Source: Boletus sp. NGJ (Eukaryota > Basidiomycota > Agaricomycetes > Boletales > Boletaceae). From it: a stretch of 64,000 bases of DNA. The translations under genes and the position numbers were made by a program. The notes beneath the pieces were generated by a model, which saw only the letters and a program-made list of their open reading frames with translations, made no database searches and was not told the origin of the DNA. Positions 1 to 10,802 of this stretch are shown here, piece after piece. Where the stretch lies: positions 186,001 to 250,000 of the forward strand of contig JAGTXK010000141.1 in NCBI GenBank assembly GCA_019096195.1, written 5' to 3'. Numbering within the stretch: position 1 is the stretch's first letter; each line of letters starts with the position of its first letter.

Positions 1-743
1 ACGGCCAATTGGTCTCTGTGATCGTCTCGTACGCCTGTTCTCTGCCTCGTATCCGTCCATAATAATCATCTACCGCCTTATCGGGATCCCATCCACGGTA
101 CTAGAATGCGATCGGTGCCGTCCGGTCACGCAAGATAAGGAGTGAGAACCCACGTCAGGAGAGGAGATCTTGACGCTCCGAATGTTTGTCTCGATTATCT
201 CTTTATTATCGCATATTGACTCTGCAACATGGCGGTGAGCTTTGATCCCACCTTGCACCCTCGGATGAACACGCTTGCCTAGCAGGATGACGTGGATCCC
301 TTCCTTGTCAAACCTTTCCGCGAGGCTCTGTCTGGCCTGTTTGGTGCCGTTGTTGGCATCGTATATGACAACCTGACCACCGCCCTCGAAAAAGTCCCAG
401 ATGAGTTTCTCGCAGCCATCGGAGACCCGCTTGCGGAGTGCCAGCGTTGCGGGGGTCTTTTCGCCTGCGATCGGGGTGTTTGGGTGAGCGATGAGGGACA
501 GGGGTGTGTGCACGCACCGAGGGTAAAGTAATCGGGAGGGAGGGACTGCGCGCCGCCGAGAGTCTTGCGACGATAATCGCCGAGGGAGACGACTTGTGTC
601 TTTACGCCCATCCAGCGAAGATAGCGCTCGAGGGCGCGGGAGATGTGTGTCTTTCCGCGAGCGGGGAGGCCGACGGTGAGGATGAGGATTTTACCTGCAT
701 GCCAGAGCAGACCAGAGGCAGTCGTGTACAACGGGGCTGCCAT
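1..743 (-). CDS. 6-phosphofructo-2-kinase (PFKFB family), 3' part cut by window edge
   Basis: Makes fructose 2,6-bisphosphate from fructose 6-phosphate and ATP, the cytosolic signal that sets glycolytic flux. The P-loop GLPARGKTH follows shortly after the chosen start at 743, and the family stretches GDYRRK, LIWDFFEGGGQVVIYDANN, NIRSVKISSPD and YRGWDP follow in order. I join four exons: 743-518, 464-279, 221-154 and 100-1, with phases that agree throughout. The second intron starts with GC, not GT (CTAG|GCAAGC). Only the kinase half is present; any phosphatase half would lie beyond base 1. The start is the first ATG before the P-loop; fungal relatives often have longer N-termini, so an upstream exon is possible. 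Family call is secure, exact start is not. Confidence 0.9.
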
Positions 744-842
744 CTCGAGGTAACAGTGAGACCCATATAATGATTACATAAGGCCACCGTAGAGGTATAC
801 ATCGAACAAGTAACAGCACTGTCCACTTTACTGATCGCGTCT

Positions 843-1673
843 CTACTTGCCGTTGAGTGCAAACGACGTTGCTGCAGCTCTGTAGTCTTCCATCTCCTGG
901 TCGAGTTGAGCAAGAGACTTTTTGACGCGTCGGGGCCCCTTCTTTTGTCGGCGTCGTGGGGCGACCGCGAGTGGCGCACTGAACACTGGGCGTTGTTTGC
1001 GTGGACTGGACAAGAAAGAGAATCGATCGAGCGCGTGCAAGAAACGCGACGGGAGGCTTACCCGAGCGGGGCAGGGGTTCCGTTTGGCGCGTGGTCGTAT
1101 GCGGGGACGGACAGGGGAGGACTTGGGGCGGCGATGCCACCGAGGCGGCCTAACAGAGATGGCTGTGTCCGTGCAGGAGGGGGGCTTACCGCCGGATATG
1201 TCGAATCGACTACAATCTCGATCTTTATGGGACGTCCTGGACGAGGACATGGGGGTGGCTCGAGAAGGACAACAAGAGGGCACTCACGTCTGTCAACGTA
1301 CTTGCCGTCGTACTTTGCACGGGCGACGGCGGCATCCCCGGAGCGCTGAAAGGAGACGAGGGCCATGCCCTTTGAGCGACCTTGGGAGTTGTAGATGAGA
1401 AAGACCTCTTTGAGAGGCCCGACGGTCTTTCGGAAGAGTTCCTGTCGAGGGGACGCGTCTGAGTCGGCGGCAGGAGGTGAAGAGAGGGCAACTTTCCTCG
1501 ACCTCGAGTTCACCGACGTCCGGGGGGAGATGGCTGAGGAGGATCTTGCTGCCCTGGTCTTTTTGTTTCTGGTCACGCCATGCAGGAGGGACTTGACCGG
1601 CCTGGTTTCCGAGTATGTGTCGTTTCGGGCTGTGGTAGTTGGCTGTGCGGTAGTGGTAGTGCTGCGTCGACAT
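843..1673 (-). CDS. ALYREF/Yra1/Mlo3-like mRNA export adaptor (RRM protein)
   Basis: Nuclear RNA-binding adaptor of the TREX pathway that helps load the mRNA export receptor. An RRM is split over exons: KILLSHLPPD (RNP2-like), ELFRKTVGPLKEVFLIYN, GRSKGMALVSF (RNP1) and RPIKIEIVV. After a PSLLGRLGG linker and a basic stretch RRRQKKGPRR, the protein ends in SLAQLDQEMEDYRA, the C-terminal UAP56-binding type motif of this family. The last intron is 979-1061 and the last exon 978-843. The N-terminal exon is uncertain: 1673 is the first ATG in the RRM frame, but the usual N-terminal acidic motif is not seen, so a further short exon may be missed. It diverges from the bHLH gene at 1833, with about 160 bp between starts. 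Confidence 0.85.
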
Positions 1674-1731
1674 CCTCCTTGTCGCTAATTTCTGTAAAGA
1701 TTGATAACATTTTTTTACAGTTGCCGTGTGT

Positions 1732-1737
1732 CACGTG
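1732..1737. promoter_or_regulatory. E-box CACGTG between divergent genes
   Basis: A palindromic CACGTG lies 96 bp upstream of the ATG of a bHLH gene and inside the gap shared with the divergent mRNA export adaptor. CACGTG is the classic target of many bHLH proteins, so self-regulation is possible. This is inferred from position alone; a six-base word occurs by chance at this frequency. Confidence 0.3.
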
Positions 1738-1832
1738 CCAAATTATCTCCCTCGTTGGAACGATCGCCAGCGTGTGCCAGCTTTTTTCTCCTCCACCATC
1801 TCATCGACGGTCGGGGCCATTCAACGCACACA

Positions 1833-3730
1833 ATGGACCAGATACCCTCTCAGGATCACCAGCAAAAGGATTTACTCGCCTTTCTCTTCCCAGAATCGTC
1901 CTCCGACCAGCATCGCCCACAAGACGCTCACCCGCCAGACGTCTTGGTCACCACACCGCTTCCAGCTCATCGTATACCAAATGTCCCCTTCAACCAGCAA
2001 CCTCTCGATCTCATGGCCATGTCAAATCTTATGTCCTTTCAGGGCTTAGACACCCCCCCTACGACTCTTCCCTCTCCCGCAGCTCTCACCCCACAGATGC
2101 TCCTTGAGCAGCAGTACAAGCTCACCCAGTTGCACCAGCTCCAGCAGCTCCAGAACCAGATTCAGAGTCAGATCTTTCAGCAACAGGCAAGTCCCCCTCT
2201 TGACATCACCCTCGATTCTCCCATCTCCGAAAACTAACTTTGCCTTGACAGCTCGCCCTAATCAGTGGTCAGACAACTTTTGCAGCACATGAAACCAACA
2301 CCGATCCTCACCGTGACCCGGTTTCTCCCTTCAATGGTCTCCCAACTCCCTGTATGTACTAGAGCTCATTATGGTGTAATTCCTTATCCCTCCTTCCCAG
2401 TATCCTCTGCCGAAATAAGACCTACTAATCCCGACTTCTTGCCGCGTCTCAATCCTCCGTTCCACTCCCAGCAATCCATGTACAGTTCCCACGCTGTAGA
2501 GACCATGCCCCTCCCTTCCCCTCAGGAATCCTCCGCATCAACCCAGTACATGCGACACCCAGGATCCGTTTCAGCACCGGCCAATATTGCCTTTCCGTCC
2601 TTTCCTTCTCCGTCCGATCTTGACATTTCTCCCCTCACCAGCCCATGGCTCGAGGCTTATCCACACACTCCCAATACTAGAACGCTCAAGCGTACCGCTT
2701 CCCCCCCTCAAGATGAGAGTGCTCGCGTGCCCCGAAAGCGTCCAACCCCGACCGTTCCCACGTCGATAAAGGTCCCTCGCAGCGTCAAGTCCGCCACCTC
2801 CACGCCGCTCTTGCGTTCCGCCCGAGGTCGTCGGAATAGCTCTGTTGGTGGTACAGATTCGCCGTCCCCGGTTGATCTGGCTATGCCTCCGCCTGCGCCA
2901 CCCAGGAACCCTTCCTCTCCGCCCTGTTCCGTGCCTCCCACGACATCAGCCTTGCCCACTCAAGAGGACCTTTGCATGACGCCCGTGACACCAGCGAGTA
3001 TCATGAATTTGGGTCGACTTGGTGTCAGCAGCAGTCTCGCACCAACGACACAGCCGTCTCTGGTGGATAAAGGCAAGGAACCCGCCAAAACCAAGGACAC
3101 GACCTCCCCACCCAAGGCATCCCGCAAGCCGGGTCTGCCGCTCATCGCTCCAGGTCATAAACCGATCCTGCCAGGTACGCGCACCACATTCATTCATGAC
3201 TGACGAAAAACAAGCTGTATGCTGACGTTGGAACAGCCCGGTCGGCCGCTTCACTAAACAGTTTGTCGACGGTCTCCCCACCGCCATCCATCCCGCGCAA
3301 GTCGCACAAGGATGCAGAACAGAAACGCCGTGACTCGCTCAAAACGGCATACGACGATCTACGTACGCTCTTGCCGCCGATACCCCTCCCATCGGACGAC
3401 AACTTCCCCGACGAGCCGATTCTGCCTGGCGCGCTGCCCCCGCGCGGGCCACCCAAGGCGGGTGGTGACGGGCCGAACAAGGGCGTGAGCAAGCTACAGC
3501 TGCTCCGTTGTGGTAACGATTACCTCCGTACACTCAAAGGCCGTGTCGACCGGCGTGACGCGGAGATTGCGGCGCTGCGACACGAGGTGCTCCGGTTACG
3601 TGCGTTTGCAGGTGACGAAGCACAAGAGGAGGACATCGACCTAGACCGCGATCTGGACGCGGTCGAGGCTGGGCATCCTAGACTGGGACTGTCGGTTCTG
3701 GATGAGGAAGGCGACGATGGTGAAGAATGA
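1833..3730 (+). CDS. bHLH transcription factor
   Basis: Sequence-specific nuclear regulator; target genes unknown. Four exons (1833-2186, 2252-2351, 2401-3174, 3237-3730) give 573 residues with consistent phases. The bHLH is in the last exon: a basic region SHKDAEQKRRDSLKTAYDDL with helix 1 running to TLLPP, an unusually long proline/glycine-rich loop of about 40 residues, then helix 2 from SKLQLLRCGNDYL. A heptad-like segment (REVLRLR-type, read as ALRHEVLRLRAF) follows, then an acidic tail DEEGDDGEE. The N-terminal two thirds is Gln-, Pro- and Ser-rich, typical of activation regions. The first intron is GC-AG (CAG|GCAAGT, 2187-2251). The long loop places it near INO4/Sre-like fungal bHLH proteins rather than simple E-box factors, but I cannot name the subfamily. 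Confidence 0.88.
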
Positions 3731-4035
3731 CGCGAAACGGACGCAGAATATCTCAGTTGTATGTTGTATGTAGCTATGTAGCATGTCGATCTATCTATGC
3801 CAAGTCCCTGTTTGAGGGTGTCGTTTCGTCGGCAAGACGATGTGTGCATGCGTCGGTGTGTCCCCTCGAACCTTAGTATCTGGGATGATTTTCGTGGAGT
3901 TCGGAGTGTGAATATGTCGTGTCGCTATCTTGCCCAGCTCGGACACGTCGCGCTTGTCATTCACTGTCAAAATGTCCCAAGGCCTTCCTCGCAGTCCCTT
4001 GTACGTTCATACGTCGACTGATCCTGACACATATC

Positions 4036-4711
4036 ATGGTGCATCTTCCCTCCAGGTCGGCCGTGTTCCTGGTCCACATCGCGCTCGAAGCGCCGCTCGT
4101 GGTGCAAACGTTCCTCGCGCCGACGTCTCTCCCCTTCATACAGATGACGAACACGACCGTGGTGTTGCTCAAGGTACCTCTCTCTCTCTTCGTTCCCACG
4201 ACGCGCCCTCACCGCCGCGCCTGCGGTCTAGTTGTATGCCGCCATCGTCACCGCGACATGTATCGCCTCTGCGCTCGTCTATCCTCTTCCAGGTACATGC
4301 TCCGTTGTCGCGGGGGAACGTCGTGTGGATGCTGACGGGGGTGGCCGATGATGCATCGTGTCGAATCTCACAGAGTTTCTACCCGGAAAACGGGCCCTCG
4401 CGATTGCGCTGTGTGTGTACCATTCCGTCGCGTCTACGATCCTGTTTCAAGCCCCGAGATTCATACCGCATACGTTTGGCACGTTGTTCGAGTCGTGGGT
4501 GTCTTTTGTTGCTGTTCTCTTTCTTTCTATCCCACCCCCCTTCTTTCCCATGCGAACAGCTCGCGAAACTGACTATTGATGTTGACTCGACAGATTAAAA
4601 ATCACGCCCGAAAGCGTCTGGGGTACGTTTCACGGCGTGGTGGGGTTCACGATGGTCGTTTGGTGGCAGTTGACATTGCAGTATGCGGATGCGTTTCGAG
4701 GGAGGGCGTAA
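4036..4711 (+). CDS. Small four-helix membrane protein, fungal conserved, unknown function
   Basis: I assemble 145 residues from four exons: 4036-4173, 4232-4292, 4374-4494 and 4594-4711, all in phase. Four hydrophobic segments are visible: around VFLVHIALEAPLVVQTFL, LYAAIVTATCIASALVY, ALAIALCVYHSVASTILF and VWGTFHGVVGFTMVVWW. Short conserved-looking motifs PGKRALA and APRFIPHTFG lie between helices 2 and 4. No catalytic motif is evident. The layout matches a family of small uncharacterised integral membrane proteins common in fungi. Organelle and role are unknown. The third donor (TC|GTGGGT) is chosen because it alone gives the right phase. Confidence 0.75.
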
Positions 4712-4722
4712 CGCAGTGAGGC

Positions 4723-4742
4723 GAGGTGAGGTGAGGTGAGGT
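4723..4742 (+). repeat. Short tandem GAGGT repeat
   Basis: Four copies of GAGGT lie directly after the stop codon of the small membrane protein gene, so in its probable 3' UTR. No function is evident. Confidence 0.6.
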
Positions 4743-4932
4743 GGTGGAGTGGCCTTTGCTCGGGCACTCGATCTTCTTCTCTTCTTGTCCCCTCCTTTGT
4801 GATTTACGCGGCGTGATCATTGGGGAGAGAGAATTTGAAGGCGAGAACTGTTGGAATAGTAATACGTTGCTTTCCAAAGGGCAGCCGAAACGGACTTTGA
4901 CGAAGAACGCAATAGGATGGCTGCAACATGTA

Positions 4933-5004
4933 TCCCGTTTAGCTCAGTTGGTAGAGCGCGTCACTAGTAATGACGAGGTCAGTCGTTCGAGTCGGCTAAT
5001 GGGA
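4933..5004 (+). tRNA. tRNA-Thr (anticodon AGT), no intron
   Basis: Cloverleaf folded by hand. The acceptor arm is TCCCGTT with AATGGGA (one G-T pair). The D-arm has GCTC/GAGC around AGTTGGTA, the anticodon arm CGTCA/TGACG holds the loop CTAGTAA, and the T-arm AGTCG/CGGCT holds TTCGAGT. The anticodon AGT at 4966-4968 decodes Thr ACU/ACC after A34 editing. The mature part is 72 nt with A- and B-box sequences intact. A long T tract starting at 5010 is a strong RNA polymerase III terminator. Confidence 0.9.
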
Positions 5005-8000
5005 ATACCTTTTTTTTTTCTTTTTTTTTTTTTTCTTTTTTGGGCTTGAACAAGTTGTCTGTGAGTGCTTTATTGTCGTTGAGTTTTCACGGTGACTAGG
5101 TTCGGTGGGACGTTACTAGTAGCCGACGGTTTGCACCGAAAGAGTGAGCCTTTCATTCCCTGTGTTCGCTGTTGACTGGATGGCGTCAGTTGTAGATATT
5201 GTCTTACGCTCAGGTTGCTATGCACTTGAACACGAAAATTGGAAGAAAAAAAGAGGTTCTGAAAGCACCAGAACCGGGCATGCGTACGTACAACCGTGTG
5301 TCGATCTTTGCTGGGGTCGGTATAGGTACATCTCCCTCCCAGGTGGCGGTCCACGGTTCGCCCGTCTGACTGATATGGTACGTGTGATGTGGATATCACT
5401 CTCCTTCCCCTTTAATGCATTCTGGTGAGGTGCTCTCGATTCTCGAAGAGAGGGAGAGCTAAACCTGTGGGATCCTGTCGCAGCCAACTTCAAGCAGGCG
5501 CCGGCTGTTTTCGTGACCATCCACCAGCTCGAGGGGGGGGGGGGGGGGGCGTAGGCCGAGGGTACGCATGTCGACGAGTGCATTCACTGCTCCCGGGAGC
5601 AGGAGTCGGATATATGTGGCGGTGACAGGCAGAGGTAACCGCAATGCAATGCCAGGTCGGACGGGTGGGCTCTACAAAGGTAGTCGTATAAAAGCAGAAA
5701 GGATGTTTCCCTTGATGTGACTTGTCCCACTCACTTCTTTTGTCTGAGGGATGGACTGACAGACATATGTCTGTCCAAATGAGCTTTTCAATTTTTAGAT
5801 TTCGTTTTGCATCCTCGACCCCTCTTTCTTTTCGTTCAAGTCGTGTTGATAACAATTTTGGTCAGAATGTTTTTTCGTCCCTCAAGACATTTTACTAAAT
5901 TTCTCACATGTTGAATCTATCACAACCAGTACTACAGCTGAGGGCAACAGAGAGGAAATGAGCAAGAGTGGGGACTCACTCTTCGGCAACAAGGGCAAGA
6001 GATTGTAACTGAGGTGGTGCTGAACAAGGCTTAGCTGGAACAATCTGCAAGTGGGTAGAAAGGCCCTTAGTCATATATAAAGGAATAACTTGAGAGTGAT
6101 GTCAAATGGAACATGATAAAACATGCTAGAAGTGCAGGAAGCTGTAAAACTAAAGGATACTCAGCAAGTACATATCAGAAGTCTAGAACATAGGCCTAGA
6201 CACAGCTAAATAGTAGTAGTGGAATTTCAACAGAATCCAGCCAAGCTGGTGGACTTTCTGGTGGCAAGGAGATGGGTATCAAACACATATAGAGACACAG
6301 CAAGCCTATATTAAGACACGACATCAAAGCGGTTTACCATATTCTATGTCATCCACAGCACCTTCAAGTTCCAGATTCTCGCAGTCGAGATACACCAACA
6401 TTTGGCTCAGCTGAGGGCACTCTTACCTACAGCTGCAGTCAAATTCTTCCCAATCGGCATCGGCATCACGGCGCAACTTCCTTTTGCGTCAAAATTTAAT
6501 TTAATTTATTCTATCATGATGAATTTTTGCCAACGGATAGCCGCATCCATTTGCCGCAGAAATCCTCAATGGGACGATCATCCAACGAAAATTTAAACCA
6601 CCCCATAGTGGAAACCTGCCACAATGGAGACAGCCATGACAAGATGTTGCTAAAATTCCACAGATCAGGAGATGGGTCGTAAAGTCAATCAGAGCGACGG
6701 CCTCTGTGATATTTTTTCTGTGCGGCTTACACCGGAGCAGACGAAAAATAAAAAGACACTTGACAAACTCGTTTGTTCGGACTTGTCAAGGCTGCACGAG
6801 GCAAAGCTCAGTAATGAATCTCCTGAGTCGAGTAGTGCCTCGCAACCCGCCATGCGTTACCTCCGGTTTCAGTGGCAACGCTCAGATCAATATCATCACC
6901 GACCTTGCAAGAGGAAATCGGAATCGTATACGGCGGCGACACCACGACAGTGCCCGAATGAGGAGCTTCCATATCCTCTTTTGCTCAGATGGTCTCTATG
7001 GGGAGAGCCGAAATATCTTGTTCCGCACCGAAAAAATTGCGGCCACACGGCCGTTGCTGCGCCGTCGTTCGTCCGACTACCTGTACCTTTCCACTGGTCT
7101 GGCCCATACTTCACATACGTATCCATGATATTTCGAATATATCTTGAATATATCCCATCAAAGACGTCGTCCTGGGCAAGAATTTTCGGGTGTCGGGTGC
7201 GACCGGCTGATCAGACTCATCGTCTACGTGACCCGATAAAAAAAGGCCAATCGATGTATACGCCATTCGGAAAGTTGGATATGTTCGGGGAGGTGGACTT
7301 TTGAATGTTCCAATGCGGCTCGCGACTAAGCCTCCGCACACCCGCAAGTCTCCCACTCGCTGTCCACGCAACCATCCATGTACGGGGTTCAGGGTTCAGG
7401 GTTCGTGCTCAGGTTTGCACCACGACACTGCATGTGACAACGTTATGGAGGCACTGCGCACAGCGACTCGGTGGGCGCCAAAGCCGTGACGGCAAGTGAC
7501 TGAATCCCAGCCAAACAGAGTTCTTTGTACTCCAAAACTCCAATCAGCACGCGGGTCACACCGTTGATCCGGCCGGTGCACTTTGATGCGTACCTGTCCT
7601 TTATTTCGCGTCCGTCAGAGTGTTCTGTCTTCTATCGATGAATCCAGTGCTAAATATGTTTACCGTTAATTGGCAAACGTCAATCCAGGTAACGCAATCA
7701 ACCAAGATTACTTCTCATTTTATGACTACTTATCTGACATGCCATCCAGGACAGTTGAGTGGCGGATCAACAAGATTTTGTCCTTGCGTTTCAGGACCAC
7801 AAAAGAGGATGTAGGTGAAACCCAGATTCAGTTTGCCATTTCTCGCTTGTTCCGCAGGCTAGTGAGCAATGTGTGAATTCGTGGATCGACGTTGGAGCTG
7901 TCGCCTGAAACCGAGATACGGTTCCTTGATGCCGTGTTGGCTGCCATAAACAGTGTTTTGGAGCGGCGCTCCTCCTCTTCCCTGCCCACCGTATGAGAAT

Positions 8001-9213
8001 GACGTACGAATCCAAGGGGAGGGTAATAGGATCCGACCGATAAGCTCAAGCACCGACGGGATAGTGAGCCGCCCAAGTTTGGAGGCGTACTGCATACCTA
8101 CAATAAAAAAATACCTGCAGGGGGACACGGGGGGAAAATCAGCGCTATTGATGCGCAGCATGAACCGCCCAAACGGCGCCAAGAACCATGCAGCTCACTA
8201 TCAACGATTATATTGATCTTCTATGGTGCGCACCGAGCGGAAAGGCCACTGGAATCAACGCGGAAATCGCATGTCAACGTGGACATGCGGAAGCACTGTG
8301 GGTTATAATGTCAATGGTGTCGGAGTGAACTCACGGGACACGATTTCTGTTTGGAGGCAGAATGCTGTGACCCGTTGACACGAGGCTACAACCTAGGCCG
8401 CAACGTGAAGGCTCCGGCCATGGGCAGGGAGACCTGGTGGGTAGCGCCTGCCGATCTTTTTTCTGAGCCAACTCGGTCGTCCATTAGGACGGTTTGGTGG
8501 TGCTACTCGTCGGCGAAAACTAGTACATGCCGCGGAATGAGCATCATTTCATTTCTGCAGGCGTCGTTGCTGTTACTAAGCTGGGTATAATCCATCACGC
8601 ATTAAATAAGTAAATGGCGATGCTGGACGATGATTACATACCATGTTTGCGAGACCCTGATCGCTCTTGCGCGTGAGGATGGAGGAACGCGTTCATACGG
8701 CATGCGCAATAACACTCGGCGGCTGAGCTGACTTTTTTTCGACAGTCGGAGCTGGCCGAGAGAGTACTTATGTGGAGATGGGCAGTGCACAGATTGTAGC
8801 AAAAAAGACGAGGAGTGTGTAGGAATAATATTGAACCGGTTCGGTGGATTTGGACTGAATTGATTGAGATGGATAAGGAGACACAAAAAGGGGCAGGAAT
8901 GTTCCGGTTTGAGCGAGCTGGGACACAAGGCGGACTGGCAGTTCCTGATGGTTCCCAAGCCATTATGTTGAGTTGGCAAACACGGTGCGCAGTCCCCAGG
9001 GGGAAATGTGACTATGCAACACTGGTCTGCACGGTTTTGAATGCGCAGCCGCTGGGCCACGACGGTGGTGGTATTTTAGAGTGGAGAATGATCAAGTTCC
9101 GATATAGCCATGGCATGAATCAACGACGTTGTTTGTCGATGCTTATCCACGTGCCGTAAGCCTACACAACAAAGCATAAGAGCCTCTTCAAACACGACCC
9201 CCGCTGTGCTTTT
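5005..9213. other. Gene-poor stretch, no supported gene
   Basis: About 4.2 kb between the tRNA and the next gene. It holds a T-rich Pol III terminator near 5010-5041, a 17-base G run at 5533-5549, and a markedly AT-rich part from about 5860 to 6660. Open frames up to 210 codons (for example 6672-7304 +, 7859-8182 -) show no family motif and no clean exon-intron joins. I see no terminal repeats or transposase motif. It may be decayed mobile DNA or plain intergenic sequence. Confidence 0.5.
5533..5549 (+). repeat. Poly-G tract (17 nt)
   Basis: An uninterrupted run of 17 G residues, in the gene-poor stretch. Runs of this length slip easily in replication and sequencing, so the exact count is unreliable. 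Confidence 0.8.
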
Positions 9214-9996
9214 GTGTTTAATTCCGCCCCACCACAGCAAGTTATGTCCCCCGTCTTGCCAAACCATCCGCTCCAACTCAACCTGCACAAACGACAACGC
9301 CGCACCGCTACTGCCGTCCTCGCGGGCGATTTCGATCTTCGTCCTGCCAGAGATGTCCTCACAAGCCTTCTCAACGGCGTCGGACCCTACAAGGACGTGG
9401 AGAAGGACGAGGGCATGCGTAGGAGCAGAAAACGGGAGAGAAAGGAACGCGACAGGGAGAGAAAAAAGAAAGCTGCTGCAAAGGCACTCGACAAGAGGCC
9501 GACGGCGGAGCCCACCGCCAGATTCACCCCCGCTCTCCCCATGCCACCAGCACCCACCCAGTCCGTCAGTACCCCTCTCATACAGCCTTCTTCCTTTTGG
9601 CGTGCTCGTGGTATGAACCATCGCCCCACAATACACATCGCCACAATGCAACGATCCGTCTCCGTCACGCCTCCCCCCATGCCTTCGTCCCCGAGGTCTA
9701 CTCCAGGCCCGTCCGACTGGTCGACGACGTCCAGAACATCATCCAAGCGTCCCCGTACACCCGACGATGACGCGCACGCCACAGAACCCACGGTCGCTAC
9801 GTCACCGCCGCCAGTTCCACAGCAGAGGAAGAAGAGAGTGGCTGTAAGAAAGGGATGGAAAGGCTGGGTCGAGGGCTCGCCACCACCATCCGAGAAGTTA
9901 ATCAATTTGGATGCCGTACCTATACTCCAAGAGAGGCGCACACGCAGCGGCAAGAGTTTCGACGCCATCGGAGTCGGTAAGGACAGCTGGGTGTAG
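9214..9996 (+). CDS. Basic low-complexity protein, probably nuclear, unknown function
   Basis: A single uninterrupted frame of 260 codons. An N-terminal conserved-looking part (LHKRQRRTATAVLAGDFDLR, then a short region ending NGVGPYKDVEKDEGM) is followed by a strongly basic coiled stretch (RRSRKRERKERDRERKKKAA), a Pro/Ser/Thr-rich middle, and a basic C-terminal motif KKRVAVRKGWKGWVEGSPPP. The basic clusters look like nuclear localisation signals. Codon use and length argue for a real gene, and I believe related basidiomycete proteins exist, but I cannot assign a function. A start further upstream is not supported by the sequence. Confidence 0.65.
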   Translation: MFNSAPPQQVMSPVLPNHPLQLNLHKRQRRTATAVLAGDFDLRPARDVLTSLLNGVGPYKDVEKDEGMRRSRKRERKERDRERKKKAAAKALDKRPTAEPTARFTPALPMPPAPTQSVSTPLIQPSSFWRARGMNHRPTIHIATMQRSVSVTPPPMPSSPRSTPGPSDWSTTSRTSSKRPRTPDDDAHATEPTVATSPPPVPQQRKKRVAVRKGWKGWVEGSPPPSEKLINLDAVPILQERRTRSGKSFDAIGVGKDSWV

Positions 9997-10802
9997 ACTT
10001 GTAAGTAATCACATCCTTTCGATGGATCGGTAGAAAATACTGGTTGATCGGTAGGTAACTACAGATCTCCATTTGAATGCTTGCAACTACCGCCATCTCG
10101 CCGCCAGTCACTGGCCCATGCTTGACCGAAGAAAATTGTTTCGTAGGACCTCAACACCGCCTCGCTGTCTAGCTGTCCCGCTTACTGTACAACATGCACT
10201 ACACTTCGGATCGCCACACCCCTCACGCCAACACCCTGCATCTCACTCGTCATTTCGTTTAGCTTGGTTTCGTATGTTTTCTTTATTAGTGTCACTGTAG
10301 GCTGCGCTTCTACTTATCGATCCCTGTTGCTACAAGTATTCCCGGTATCACACTGATATCTCACTAGGCATAGACAGAAATATACATCTGTTTACTGTTT
10401 CGAATCGTATAATGACTATGACGACGCGACCAAATTTTTGATATGCACGACTTTGCCTGCTTTTTAGTCCTTGCAGATGGCTGCAGTATGTAAGACGGTG
10501 CGGCTATTATTTAAATTAGACTTAAACAGAAGTAAATACTAAATTGCGTCTTCTCTTCGGTGCCCTGTAACGTTAAATTCACTGCTTTCAACTGTCACTC
10601 CTCATCTCATCCACACATCCCACCGCTGTTCGCTGTCCTTCCACGACCAGATTGATAAAGTAAGTTAAATCCATCGTCAACTACCCATTTCCTGCTGTCC
10701 AGATGGTTCCACATTCATTTCATGCATAAATCAATTTTTTTTTTTACCACGTATTACCTTCTCAGGAAGTGCGTGACGCTCCGTGCTATTTTGTCCTCAC
10801 CC

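Noticed and set aside
6672-7304. Plus-strand open frame of 210 codons
   Set aside because: No recognisable domain, no plausible splice partners, and competing open frames on the other strand.
7384-7402. Repeated GGTTCAG units resembling telomere-like repeats
   Set aside because: Only two to three imperfect copies, not TTAGGG, and in the middle of a contig.
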